IMG/VR virus record: IMGVR_UViG_3300044615_000948
Location: 1 to 27,847 of that record
Reading direction: 5' to 3' (one strand)
DNA length: 27,847 nucleotides
From: a virus
Shown: positions 8,638 to 15,543 of the stretch, piece by piece
Layout: each line of letters starts with the position of its first letter
Position numbering within the stretch: position 1 is the first letter of the stretch
Notes under the pieces: model-generated
Seen by the model: only the letters and a program-made list of their open reading frames with translations
What the model was told of the DNA's origin: nothing
Databases searched by the model: none
Made by a program: the position numbers and the translations under genes

Positions 8638-9059
8638 CCGAACACACTCCTCGATGCTTTCTCACGCTCGGCCCACACCCGCCCCCGCAGTTCACACGTC
8701 GCCCGCGCCATCACCAGCCGATAGATGCCCGCCACCATCGGCCGACACTCGGGGCGATTGGTGACGCCGTCGAGGCTCATCCACGCCGACACCGTCGTCG
8801 AGTGCCCGACACCGCCACCACGGATGGCGACGTTGATCTCTGGGAAGCTCGACGTCCGCCAGCGCCGCATGAGGTAGATCGCCACGCGGCGGGCGAGAAT
8901 GAAGTTCCAGTCGCGAAAGTCGGACTGCACGTCACCGAGCGTGCAGCCGCATGCCTTCGCCGCGGCTTCGACGCACATCCGGTCGGTGACACGCGGGAGG
9001 GGAAGCGGGCGACGCCCTCCACCGTGCTGGGCGCGGGGCCTGAGAGATGTGGCGATCAC
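8634..9059 (-). CDS. DnaA domain IV-like DNA-binding protein
   Basis: A 141-aa protein with a region (about 28-96) resembling the DNA-binding domain IV of the replication initiator DnaA: VEAAAKACGCTLGDVQSDFR, ILARRVAIYLMRRW, SFPEINVAIRGGG, then GHSTTVSAW. The last part parallels the GGRDHTTV signature helix that reads DnaA boxes. The AAA+ domain is absent, so this is a stand-alone binding module. The start is the GTG at 9059, sharing GTGA with the upstream stop. It lies next to a second protein of similar architecture. It may bind the phage origin or compete with host DnaA. The domain match is by eye only. Confidence 0.65.
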   Translation of the reverse strand: MIATSLRPRAQHGGGRRPLPLPRVTDRMCVEAAAKACGCTLGDVQSDFRDWNFILARRVAIYLMRRWRTSSFPEINVAIRGGGVGHSTTVSAWMSLDGVTNRPECRPMVAGIYRLVMARATCELRGRVWAEREKASRSVFG

Positions 9060-9403
9060 GACGTAGTCTCCACGTTGCCGCGGGGCGTGTTCACGACGGC
9101 GAGTGCGAACATCCACACATCCTCTGCGTCGATGGTGATGAGCCATGCCTTGCCGTTGCGCCGATGGGCGACGTACGGCACGCTCCCCACGGGGGCCTCG
9201 GTCTTCGCCTGGTCGATCGCCGCGTGGATGTTCAACGCCTCGCGGCGCTTGACCTCGCAATGTGTGTGTTGCCATCCACCGATGACGTCGGGCGAGTCCG
9301 CACCGCCCCGGTTCTGTTGCCCGCGGCGTGCGTCGAGCCCGCGGTTGCGGAGCCACTCGGCCCATTCGCGCTCGCCGACCTTGCCTTTTTCGCGTGAGTT
9401 CAC
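9056..9403 (-). CDS. Holliday junction resolvase-like PD-(D/E)XK nuclease
   Basis: A 115-aa protein with the layout of Hjc-like and related phage resolvases: GKVGEREWAEWLRNRG near 7-22, ARRGQQNRGGADSPDVIG with PD at 38-39, and the EVK triad at 50-52. These supply the acidic and lysine residues of the PD-(D/E)XK metal site. The GTG at 9403 forms a GTGA overlap with the upstream stop. It would resolve four-way junctions or branched DNA made during phage replication and recombination. It is shorter than typical cellular resolvases but within the phage range. Confidence 0.72.
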   Translation of the reverse strand: MNSREKGKVGEREWAEWLRNRGLDARRGQQNRGGADSPDVIGGWQHTHCEVKRREALNIHAAIDQAKTEAPVGSVPYVAHRRNGKAWLITIDAEDVWMFALAVVNTPRGNVETTS

Positions 9404-9738
9404 ATCGCCTCCAGTTCGTGTTCGATTCGCTCCCATCGCGTGCCGGTCAGCCCGTCCGGGTTCTCGCGACGCATCTTGAGAAGCCACTTGCACACGGCGT
9501 TTCGATCTGCGTTCGACACGTGCGGGCCGATCTGTTTCGTGTCGAGTCCGCACCACTTGGCCAGCAGGTACGCCGACACGGAGCGTGCGATCCGCGTTGC
9601 CCTGGTGCGATGACCACCACGCAGCAGAGCCTTCGTCGGCTCGTCAATCTCGGCAACGACCAGTTTGAGCACCGTGACAACGTCGCGACGCATGTACTCG
9701 GGGACGGGTTGCGGCCAGTCTGATTTCACGAACGGCAT
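9400..9738 (-). CDS. Helix-turn-helix protein, possibly DnaA domain IV-like
   Basis: A 112-aa helical protein. Residues about 44-92 (RTRATRIARSVSAYLLAKWC, then GLDTKQIGPHVSNADRNAVC, then KWLLKM) follow the pattern basic helix, hydrophobic helix, short HTH seen in DnaA domain IV and related initiator proteins, though the diagnostic D-H-(S/T)-T is replaced by NADRNAV. The ATG at 9738 follows a 30-base gap after the C5 methyltransferase gene and has GGAG upstream. Its neighbour, separated only by the resolvase gene, looks like a clearer DnaA-IV protein. It may be a divergent paralogue or an ordinary phage HTH regulator. Confidence 0.45.
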   Translation of the reverse strand: MPFVKSDWPQPVPEYMRRDVVTVLKLVVAEIDEPTKALLRGGHRTRATRIARSVSAYLLAKWCGLDTKQIGPHVSNADRNAVCKWLLKMRRENPDGLTGTRWERIEHELEAM

Positions 9739-9768
9739 GGGTGCTCCAGGGTGATGATGGGTGTTGAG

Positions 9769-10770
9769 TCACAGGTCACACTCCCTTATCACTTCCTCAA
9801 CGGCTCGGAGGAACCTCGCCGCGACTTGCGGCACGATGGCGTTGCCGTAACCGCGCAGTCGCACCACGCGGGCGGGTACCCCATCAACCAGCGGGCTAAT
9901 GCTGGGTTCAATACGCCGCGTTTTCCCGTCGGCGCATGGGACGAGGATGTAGTCATCCCAAGGGCCGTCGTTTGCAGGTCCACGCCCCCCGATCCCCGCT
10001 TGTCCTTGCTCTCCCGAGTCTCGGGTCCGCGCTCGGAGAGATTGGGCGTCGGGTAGCCCGCGAGCAACTGCGCCACCTCGCCCAGAATCGACCGCCCGTG
10101 ACCCTTGGCAATCTGTGCGGCCCGGCTCGGCCGATCGAGATTGACACCGGGGCCTGCGTCCCGCACTGTTGCGGTCGGGTAGCCCGCCAACAACGCATGC
10201 TCGCTCAACTGCCCGCGGCGTTGCCCGGGCTGCGCTGAGCCCTTGTGGTCGCTGGCCTGGGGCGATCCCCACCCACCACAACCGCTGTCGAATGTGCGGT
10301 GCGCCGACGCTCGCAGCGCACAAATCGGCGGCGACGACGACATATCCCATCGCTTCCAGGTCAGTGCGTACTCCGGCGAGCCATCCACGTCCAGCAGCAG
10401 ACGCAACCTGCTCTCCAACAACAACTGAGGGCCGACGCTCGGCGATGAGCCGCGCGAACTCGGGCCACAGGTGCCGCTCGTCAGCGATGCCCCGTCGCTT
10501 CCCGGCGTCGCTGAACGGCTGGCACGGGCATGATCCTGACCAAATAGTAAGCCCTGAACTTCCATTCCAGATACCTCCTGCCATCTTGAATGCGAGCGGC
10601 CAGCCGCCAATGCCCGCGAAGAAATGAACCTGTTCGTACTCGGCCACGTCGGCCAGGGTGAAGGACTCGATGCCAGCCGTGCGAACATCAGCGGCGGGAA
10701 GGTGCCCGGCCTTGACAAGTTCGCTGAGCCACGCACACACCTTGTCGTCGTGGTCGGTGTAGAGGTTCAC
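9769..10770 (-). CDS. dcm: DNA C5-cytosine methyltransferase
   Basis: A 333-aa C5-MTase. Motif I is FAGIGG at 51-56; catalytic motif IV is PCQPFS with nucleophile Cys83; motif VI reads GEQV at 119-122 where ENV is usual; motif VIII is the RQRLWWV region near 161-167; and the motif X-like RGYGNAIVPQVAARF lies near the C-terminus. The start is the GTG at 10770, overlapping the upstream stop as GTGA. The much longer upstream open frame would overlap other genes and is not used. It methylates cytosine at C5, probably to evade host restriction. No restriction enzyme is adjacent. The whole distal part is also open in another frame (see 9789-10736). Confidence 0.85.
   Translation of the reverse strand: MNLYTDHDDKVCAWLSELVKAGHLPAADVRTAGIESFTLADVAEYEQVHFFAGIGGWPLAFKMAGGIWNGSSGLTIWSGSCPCQPFSDAGKRRGIADERHLWPEFARLIAERRPSVVVGEQVASAAGRGWLAGVRTDLEAMGYVVVAADLCAASVGAPHIRQRLWWVGIAPGQRPQGLSAARATPRAVERACVVGGLPDRNSAGRRPRCQSRSAEPGRTDCQGSRAVDSGRGGAVARGLPDAQSLRARTRDSGEQGQAGIGGRGPANDGPWDDYILVPCADGKTRRIEPSISPLVDGVPARVVRLRGYGNAIVPQVAARFLRAVEEVIRECDL
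9789..10736 (-). other. Long overlapping ORF in +1 frame of the C5 methyltransferase
   Basis: A 315-codon open frame lies almost wholly inside the methyltransferase gene, one base shifted on the same strand. It is not random-looking: LTWKRWDMSSSPPICALRAS, LLAGYPT and LAGYPTPN repeats, and GVLNPALARWLMGYPPAWC near the end. From memory, proteins with the LNPxxxRWLMGxPxxWxxC ending are frequent in phage and metagenome sets beside or within dcm-like genes. It could be a real overprinted protein or a shadow kept open by codon use and family conservation. No start with a good ribosome site was identified. Confidence 0.35.
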
Positions 10771-11006
10771 GCAATCACTCCAAACAGATTCGGTTCCTCC
10801 ACCCTCTCCACCCTCGGCCTCCGCCTCGCCAGCGTGTCCGCCGCGTCGCCGTACGCTCGGGCTGCCGCCTCTACCCCGTCCTCGCCCCACCCGTAGCCGC
10901 CGATCCAGTCGGGCTTGCCCTTGAGCGTGTAGCCGATGATGACGTGAACGCCCATGCGTCCGTCGTGGTGGGGGCTGGGGAGGGTCTGGAGGAGGGAGAT
11001 GGTCAC
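10767..11006 (-). CDS. Small unknown protein
   Basis: A 79-aa protein starting at the GTG at 11006 (GTGA overlap) with GGAG upstream; its stop overlaps the GTG of the methyltransferase gene. The middle reads GYTLKGKPDWIGGYGWGEDG, a glycine/aromatic-rich stretch followed by an alanine/arginine helix. No family is recognised. Its fixed place in a chain of 4-base overlaps argues that it is translated. Confidence 0.55.
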   Translation of the reverse strand: MTISLLQTLPSPHHDGRMGVHVIIGYTLKGKPDWIGGYGWGEDGVEAAARAYGDAADTLARRRPRVERVEEPNLFGVIA

Positions 11007-11287
11007 GCCGCACCACCATCTGTTGAGAAGGGCAACGGCGCGGGAATCTCACGCTTGCGTCGAACCGGTCCCTTTGCCAGTGCCTCTAAAAACAGCTTGG
11101 CCCGCATCTTCCTGATGTGTTCGGCCGCGGCCGTCAGCGGGCTCGCGGCCTCGGCGATCGCGGGCTTGATCTTGGCGATGATGCGATCCGCCGCGGGAAT
11201 GTCACGCTTGAGCAGAAGCTCGACGACCAGCTCCGCTTCCTTCACGGTCAACCGTCGAGACCGACGCAGATCGACGAACCTTTTCAC
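11003..11287 (-). CDS. Small basic helical protein, unknown
   Basis: A 94-aa protein, mostly predicted helix, rich in Lys/Arg and Ala (KRFVDLRRSRRLTVKEAELV at the start, basic KGPVRRKRE near the end). The start is the GTG at 11287, sharing GTGA with the upstream gene. The basic N-terminus could bind nucleic acid, but no known fold is recognised. Context is the chain of small early genes. Confidence 0.55.
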   Translation of the reverse strand: MKRFVDLRRSRRLTVKEAELVVELLLKRDIPAADRIIAKIKPAIAEAASPLTAAAEHIRKMRAKLFLEALAKGPVRRKREIPAPLPFSTDGGAA

Positions 11288-11694
11288 GCTCCACCACCGG
11301 CCTTCGCGGCGGCTTGGGCGGCTTCGGGGGTGGAGTAGCACTCGTCCATCGCAAAGTACTTAGACAGCATTCCGCTGTTCTCATTGAACGCGACGACTTG
11401 CCTACCAAACCGAATAACAACTTCGCCTGTGCAGCCCATCGCTGGAACCCAAACCCGATCCGCCACGGCTGGCAACGTGCCGTCTTTGGTGAGAAGTCCT
11501 TGACTTCGGGCGGCGGTCTTGATGCTGTTAAGCCGCCCGAGTTCGTCCACCATCGCGTTGACTCGCTGCCAGTCGCTCAGCCCGTCAATCGGCGACGTTT
11601 CGGTGCCGTATTCACCAGCACACATACACACGCCGCTTGGGCATTGAATCGCGTGCTTGCCGGGACCGACCTTGACGATCCTGTACTTGTTCAC
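11284..11694 (-). CDS. Hypothetical early protein
   Basis: A 136-aa protein starting at the GTG at 11694 (GTGA overlap). The N-terminus has CPSGVCMC, a possible metal site with three cysteines in seven residues, and another Cys in AMGCTGEVV. The stretch VWVPAMGCTGEVVIRFGRQV suggests a small beta-barrel. The C-terminus is alanine-rich. Family not recognised. Tight overlaps on both sides support expression with the early operon. Confidence 0.55.
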   Translation of the reverse strand: MNKYRIVKVGPGKHAIQCPSGVCMCAGEYGTETSPIDGLSDWQRVNAMVDELGRLNSIKTAARSQGLLTKDGTLPAVADRVWVPAMGCTGEVVIRFGRQVVAFNENSGMLSKYFAMDECYSTPEAAQAAAKAGGGA

Positions 11695-12101
11695 TGCTTT
11701 GTCTCCTTCGCGGCGGCTTCGATCGCGGAGCGTGCGGTGGGGTTGGCGTTCACTTCATCGCTGGCGCAGTTGATCCACTCATTACCGTTGACGTGGCGGC
11801 ACATTGCGTACTCGGCCAGGTTCTTCGCCAACACCCGCACGGCCTCGCGGAGTTCGGCGTTCTGCTTCTGGATGCTCGCGGTGTCAAGATGATCCTCAAG
11901 CTTCCGCTCGCCGAGTTCCCGCTCCAATTCCCTCACCCGCTTGTTCGCGGCCTCAAGCGGGGCGGCGAGGGCGGCTGCAACGCCGTCGTCCCACCAGATG
12001 AGCGGACCTTCGGCGGTGTCACGGCCAGAGAGTCGCCTGTCGTCACAGGCATCCACGAGCGTGTCGTTCATGTGCGTCCATTCAGGTGTCCGCTCGCTCA
12101 T
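11691..12101 (-). CDS. Coiled-coil hypothetical protein
   Basis: A 136-aa protein. A long coiled-coil-like helix spans about residues 40-90 (ANKRVRELERELGERKLEDH, then QKQNAELREAVRVLAKNL). The ATG at 12101 overlaps the upstream stop as ATGA with AAGGAGG 7 bases before it, an excellent ribosome site. That is why the in-frame extension to 12212 is not used. Function unknown; probably oligomeric. Confidence 0.6.
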   Translation of the reverse strand: MSERTPEWTHMNDTLVDACDDRRLSGRDTAEGPLIWWDDGVAAALAAPLEAANKRVRELERELGERKLEDHLDTASIQKQNAELREAVRVLAKNLAEYAMCRHVNGNEWINCASDEVNANPTARSAIEAAAKETKQ

Positions 12102-12511
12102 TGCCCGGCCTCCTTCAGTTTCGCCAGCATCCAGAGCAGGTAGCGGTCGCGGATCTCGTCGTCGGTGCGTGGACACGACACGACAACAGCCTCGTTTTTG
12201 CGTGCCACCCACGACTCCTCAAACCCAACAGTGCCGTCGTCGTAGTACTTGATGAGTCCGGAAGTTTTCCACTCCCACCCCTCCAGCAACGCGGACGCGG
12301 CACCGTCGAGGGTCGCGGGGAAGGGGTGGCTCAAGCCACTCTGCTTGTTCTTTTTTCCGTGCTTATCCAATCTTCGGCAGTGCCCGTAATCGAAGAACTG
12401 CAAGGCCCATGTCATTTCAGACAGCGGCTTGCCGAGTTCGGCCAACGCCTTGCGTCGATAGTGCCAGTCGCGGATTGCGTCGAGGGGCATGGTGTGGGGG
12501 TCGATGGTCAT
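12098..12511 (-). CDS. Hypothetical early protein
   Basis: A 137-aa protein starting at the ATG at 12511, which overlaps the stop of the 40-aa membrane gene as ATGA and has AAGGA upstream. It is rich in aromatic residues (WHYRRKA, FFDYGHCRRL, WEWKTSGLIKYYDDGTVGFE). The family is not recognised. The ATG 45 bases further upstream in frame is rejected because it would overlap the membrane gene. Confidence 0.55.
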   Translation of the reverse strand: MTIDPHTMPLDAIRDWHYRRKALAELGKPLSEMTWALQFFDYGHCRRLDKHGKKNKQSGLSHPFPATLDGAASALLEGWEWKTSGLIKYYDDGTVGFEESWVARKNEAVVVSCPRTDDEIRDRYLLWMLAKLKEAGQ

Positions 12512-12630
12512 TCTCGGTCCTTGTTCCTCTTGTGCAGCCACTCGTTGACGGCCCACTCAACTTTGACGAACACCCACACCCCCACGATGCAACTCACAAC
12601 CCACACAATCCCAATCACCCACGGGCTCAC
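12508..12630 (-). CDS. 40-aa single-pass membrane protein
   Basis: A short gene of 41 codons including stop. It starts at the GTG at 12630, whose GTGA overlaps the upstream stop, and ends with a TGA that overlaps the ATG of the next gene (ATGA). AAGGGAG precedes the start. The protein is a single hydrophobic helix (WVIGIVWVVSCIVGVWVFV) followed by a charged, basic tail (NEWLHKRNKDRE). Both 4-base overlaps fit the operon's pattern exactly, which is the main evidence that it is real. It could be a small membrane regulator or a holin- or superinfection-exclusion-type protein; none is proven. Confidence 0.62.
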   Translation of the reverse strand: MSPWVIGIVWVVSCIVGVWVFVKVEWAVNEWLHKRNKDRE

Positions 12631-13025
12631 GCCTTCACTCCCTTGCGTTTCGCCCTGAGTACCTGGCGGTGGTGGTTATCCGCACGACCGAACGCCTCGG
12701 TGAGGTTGTCGTGATCCGTCTCCGACTCGTCAGGCTTGATGAGCACGTACAACTTCGCACGCTTGACCACGCGGTAGTGCAGCACCTCGCCGCGAACCTT
12801 CGCCGTCGCGGACCAGACCAACCGTCCGCGTGCTTCTTCCATCGCAAACTTCAGCATCATCGACTCCAGAGAAAAGTGCCCGTCTTTCCGGGCTGTCACA
12901 GGTTTGCTCACGTTTCCGCCCGGGCCTGTCGGTGCGTTTAGAAAGGTCGCCGTTGGCGATGAGCCCGGCGACCGCGACACGAGCCTGCGCGACTCATTCG
13001 TCAGCGTGCGCCGGGCGGCTTCCAT
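12627..13025 (-). CDS. Hypothetical basic early protein
   Basis: Up to 132 aa. The ATG at 13025 gives a 25-base overlap with the DUF669 gene and has no clear ribosome site. A GTG at 12911, giving 94 aa, is an alternative start. The C-terminal part is charged and basic (KRAKLYVLIKPDESETDHDN, then HHRQVLRAKRKGVKA). Family not recognised. The stop overlaps the GTG of the small membrane gene. The reading frame is well supported by that overlap, but the N-terminus is not. Confidence 0.5.
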   Translation of the reverse strand: MEAARRTLTNESRRLVSRSPGSSPTATFLNAPTGPGGNVSKPVTARKDGHFSLESMMLKFAMEEARGRLVWSATAKVRGEVLHYRVVKRAKLYVLIKPDESETDHDNLTEAFGRADNHHRQVLRAKRKGVKA

Positions 13026-13486
13026 GCCGCTGCGGCCGGGGGCGCACCCGTGGGCTTGAACGGCGGGGGTGCCGTCGGTGCCGTGCTCGTCAGCGTGCCG
13101 CGAGCCTTGAAGTCGGCGATGTCGTTGCTGAAGTCGCCGGGCTTGTCGTCGCGGGGCTTGACCTTCACGGCGATGTCGAGGCTCGCGTTCAGCAGGTCTT
13201 GCGGGCCGCTGGGCTTGAGCACCTTGACGGCGTGGCAGATGGCCGACAACTTGCCCTGTGCGATCCGCACGGCCTCGGCGCTGGGGTTCTCGAGCGCGAG
13301 GTACGCGAACACCTTGCGGCCGTCCTGTCCACCGCCGGTGATCGTGAACTCGATCTTGAGGTTCTTCCCCGTGCCGGCCTTGTTGGGGGCCTCCTCCGCG
13401 GCGGTGATGACGGCGGTGTAGTTGCCGGGGGGGATCGGTGACGAGCCCGTGTCAGGGGCGACTTGCGTTGCGTCGAACCAGGTCAT
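13001..13486 (-). CDS. DUF669-family phage recombination-associated protein
   Basis: A 161-aa protein. The pattern IPPGNYTAVITAAEEAPNKA, then GTGKNLKIEFTITGG, GRKVFAYLALENPSAEAVRI and GKLSAICHAVKV is typical of DUF669, a phage family usually next to RecA-like ATPases or annealing proteins and thought to bind DNA. The C-terminal ~35 residues are Pro/Ala-rich and ungapped, like an acidic-less linker tail. The ATG at 13486 overlaps the ATPase stop as ATGA. It likely works with the ATPase and the Gp157-like protein in phage recombination/replication. Confidence 0.8.
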   Translation of the reverse strand: MTWFDATQVAPDTGSSPIPPGNYTAVITAAEEAPNKAGTGKNLKIEFTITGGGQDGRKVFAYLALENPSAEAVRIAQGKLSAICHAVKVLKPSGPQDLLNASLDIAVKVKPRDDKPGDFSNDIADFKARGTLTSTAPTAPPPFKPTGAPPAAAAWKPPGAR

Positions 13487-14214
13487 GTGTTACTCCAGAA
13501 TGAGGCGAGAGCACCCTCGATTGACGCCCACGACAGGGGCATCTCAACAGGCATCGAGTAGCGGTTCTTCGCACAGATGAGGTTTGTTCCGGTGGTGATG
13601 AGCACACGCTCACCGTTTCGGCTTGTCGCGTAGAACACGCCGTCAGCCCACTCGCGGAAGATGGGCAGGATGTACGAGGGCAGGTCGGGCGCGGCCATCT
13701 TGACCGTCGCCCCCTCGGGCGTGAGCAACTTCTCATGCCCCGCGTGGGCCAGCAGCACGATCGCCAGGCCCCGCTCGTGGATCGCGTTGAGCATCGGCAG
13801 CACGTTCCGCTGGACAATGTTCACGACGATCTCACGGGCCTTGAAGTATCCGCCGTGCGACGAGCCCATCGTGCTGAGCATCGGGTCGCGCGACGGCTTC
13901 TTGGGGTCGGGCGGGTCGCGGTCGAGCACGTCCCGCTCGATCGCGGCGACGAGCCAATCGAGGGTGTCGATCGCCAGCACGCTCACGCCCTCGGGGGGCT
14001 CGGTGGCGATGCGGTCGAGCCACGTTGCCATCTCCGCCCACGTGCGGAGCGTCGGCGTGCGCTTCAGGCCCTTGATGCTGCTCGCGCCGCCTTCGCAGTC
14101 GATGAGGAACGCGCCGGCCTGAGCCGCGAGCGTGGTCTTGCCGACGCCGGGCTCGCCGTAGACGAGAAGTTTCGGGGGGCTGGGGTTCGTCGTGTCGATG
14201 ATCTGGTCGTACAT
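13483..14214 (-). CDS. RecA-like P-loop ATPase (AAA_24 / Sak4-like)
   Basis: A 243-aa phage nucleotide-binding protein. Walker A is GEPGVGKTT at 20-28 and Walker B is VLAIDT at 79-84; a central AHAGHEK region follows. Size and layout match AAA_24 proteins, some of which (Sak4 type) are single-strand annealing or RecA-like recombinases. The start chosen is the ATG at 14214 because AAAGGAGG ends 4 bases upstream; a GTG at 14235, in GTGA overlap with the Gp157-like gene, is the alternative. With DUF669 downstream this forms a familiar phage recombination pair. Confidence 0.8.
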   Translation of the reverse strand: MYDQIIDTTNPSPPKLLVYGEPGVGKTTLAAQAGAFLIDCEGGASSIKGLKRTPTLRTWAEMATWLDRIATEPPEGVSVLAIDTLDWLVAAIERDVLDRDPPDPKKPSRDPMLSTMGSSHGGYFKAREIVVNIVQRNVLPMLNAIHERGLAIVLLAHAGHEKLLTPEGATVKMAAPDLPSYILPIFREWADGVFYATSRNGERVLITTGTNLICAKNRYSMPVEMPLSWASIEGALASFWSNT

Positions 14215-14231
14215 CTGTCCTCCTTTGGTTG

Positions 14232-14765
14232 TCACTGAACTCGCAGGTGCTCACCGGCCTCGGTCAACACCACACCCTCGATCGCCACACCGGCGACGAG
14301 TGCGGTGCGAATGGCGACGCGATCGGCCTCAACCGTGACGCGGCGGTACTTCTCGGGCAGCGACTCGGGCGCGACCATGATGTCGAGGCCCGGCTGCGGG
14401 TTGCGTTGACGGCGGAACACAAACAGCGGCGTGTCGATCCGCTTCTTGTCCTGTCGCTGCATGTAGTCGAGCACGCGCCCCCTGAGGCGATCGACGCCAT
14501 TCTCGCGGACCTTGGCGAGTTGTGCGAGCCGCTGTGCCTCTTCCTTCGCGGTGACCGCGTCACCGGCAAGCCGCTTCAGCACGACGCCGATCCGCTGGAG
14601 CACGTCCTGCTCGTTGGCTTCCATCTCGCCGATCCATTCGTTGATCGTCGCCTCAACCTGGGCGTCGGTGACGTCGCCACCAATCTCACAGAGCAGGTCG
14701 TGCAGCGTCTGCTGCTCTTGCGTGAGGGCGAACAGGTTGATTCGGGGCTTGGTTTCGGATGACAT
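14232..14765 (-). CDS. Siphovirus Gp157-like protein
   Basis: A 177-aa protein with a long charged N-terminal coiled coil (about 15-110) and a beta-rich C-terminus. The sequence KKRIDTPLFVFRRQRNPQPG, then PESLPEKYRR, is the recognisable Gp157 signature (KIKTPxFxxxxxKNP...IPEEY). In streptococcal phages the family was linked to phage resistance when over-expressed; its molecular role is unclear. Next to an ATPase and DUF669 it probably belongs to the recombination module. The ATG at 14765 has GGAG 7 bases upstream, embedded in the repeated GAGTGTCTGA motif. Confidence 0.75.
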   Translation of the reverse strand: MSSETKPRINLFALTQEQQTLHDLLCEIGGDVTDAQVEATINEWIGEMEANEQDVLQRIGVVLKRLAGDAVTAKEEAQRLAQLAKVRENGVDRLRGRVLDYMQRQDKKRIDTPLFVFRRQRNPQPGLDIMVAPESLPEKYRRVTVEADRVAIRTALVAGVAIEGVVLTEAGEHLRVQ

Positions 14766-14774
14766 TCAGACACT
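14753..14774 (-). repeat. Copy A of dispersed TGTCTGA motif
   Basis: The minus strand reads AGTGTCTGAATGTCATCCGA, continuing AA. The ATG is the start codon of the Gp157-like gene and the preceding GGAG is its ribosome site. It is the copy most like the one at 16085; the two agree in TGTCTGA, TCA and CCGAAA. Confidence 0.5.
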
Positions 14775-14844
14775 CCAAAGATGTGCGTGGTTCGGGAAAC
14801 CCGGGCGAGGCTGTCGAGCCGTCACCCGGGGGAGAGAGAGATGT

Positions 14845-15543
14845 TCAGGTGGTCATCGCGTCGATCTTCGCGCGGAGTTCGGCGTTCGCGGCGTGGATCT
14901 CGGCGAGCTTGGCGGCGAGCGATTCGAGGGTGGGGGCGTCGGGCTCGGCGGACCTCATGTGCATTCTGACGATGTGCGGGCGGTGATACTCACGCTTGTG
15001 GGCACGCTCCCTGTCCCACTTGAGGTGCTGAATCGCCTGCTCACGGGTCGGGAACGCCATTGCGCCAGGCCCCCATTCGCCGTCGATCCAGTTCTTCCTC
15101 ATGTAGAGCAACACCCACACACTCTCAGGCATTGGCGGCACTTCGCACTTCGACTCGGGCACGGGCTCAGCGACGACGGGGGCGACGGTAACGGGTTCGG
15201 TGTTCATTGGTGGTCTTGTCCTTGAAACTGGCGGCGGGCCTGGTGGTGGTCGGTTCGGATTGACGTTGATGCAGCGGGATCCGCGGGGGTCTGGCGGTGC
15301 GGGTGGCGGGACAGGCTCGCGGCCACGAAAAACGCGATTGAAGATGCGTTCTCTGACTTCGGCCTCATCAAATCCAGCCTTTATCCGAATGGTCAGGAAG
15401 TTCGCCTTCACCCTGCCTACGCCGCAAAGCCTGATCCACCGACCTTTGCGGCTGGCCTCGACGAGTGGTCGCCAGCGTCGGATGCGGCGGACTCGTATGG
15501 CCGAGTTGATTCGGCCCACGATGAGTCGCCACGCTCGGCTCAT
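14845..15543 (-). CDS. Hypothetical protein, basic N-terminus and proline linker
   Basis: Up to 232 aa. The N-terminal ~70 residues are strongly basic (RAWRLIVGRINSAIRVRRIR). They are followed by a Pro-rich linker (about 73-112) and a C-terminal half with WVLLYMRKNWIDGEWGPGAM and a terminal helix. The ATG at 15543 shares ATGA with the upstream stop. An internal ATG at 15207 (MNTEPV) could start a separate ~120-aa protein, so two products or a two-domain protein are possible. No family is recognised. Confidence 0.5.
   Translation of the reverse strand: MSRAWRLIVGRINSAIRVRRIRRWRPLVEASRKGRWIRLCGVGRVKANFLTIRIKAGFDEAEVRERIFNRVFRGREPVPPPAPPDPRGSRCINVNPNRPPPGPPPVSRTRPPMNTEPVTVAPVVAEPVPESKCEVPPMPESVWVLLYMRKNWIDGEWGPGAMAFPTREQAIQHLKWDRERAHKREYHRPHIVRMHMRSAEPDAPTLESLAAKLAEIHAANAELRAKIDAMTT

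Noticed and set aside
7372-8724. 450-aa plus-strand ORF
   Set aside because: It is antisense to the SNF2-like helicase; same reasoning.
4612-10770. DISARM-like defence island
   Set aside because: A C5 methyltransferase and helicases are present, but DUF1998 (DrmB) and the PLD nuclease are not; the genes fit a phage replication/modification block better.
12676-12684. DnaA-box-like TTATCCGCA
   Set aside because: It is a single near-match inside a coding region with no cluster nearby, not enough to propose an origin.
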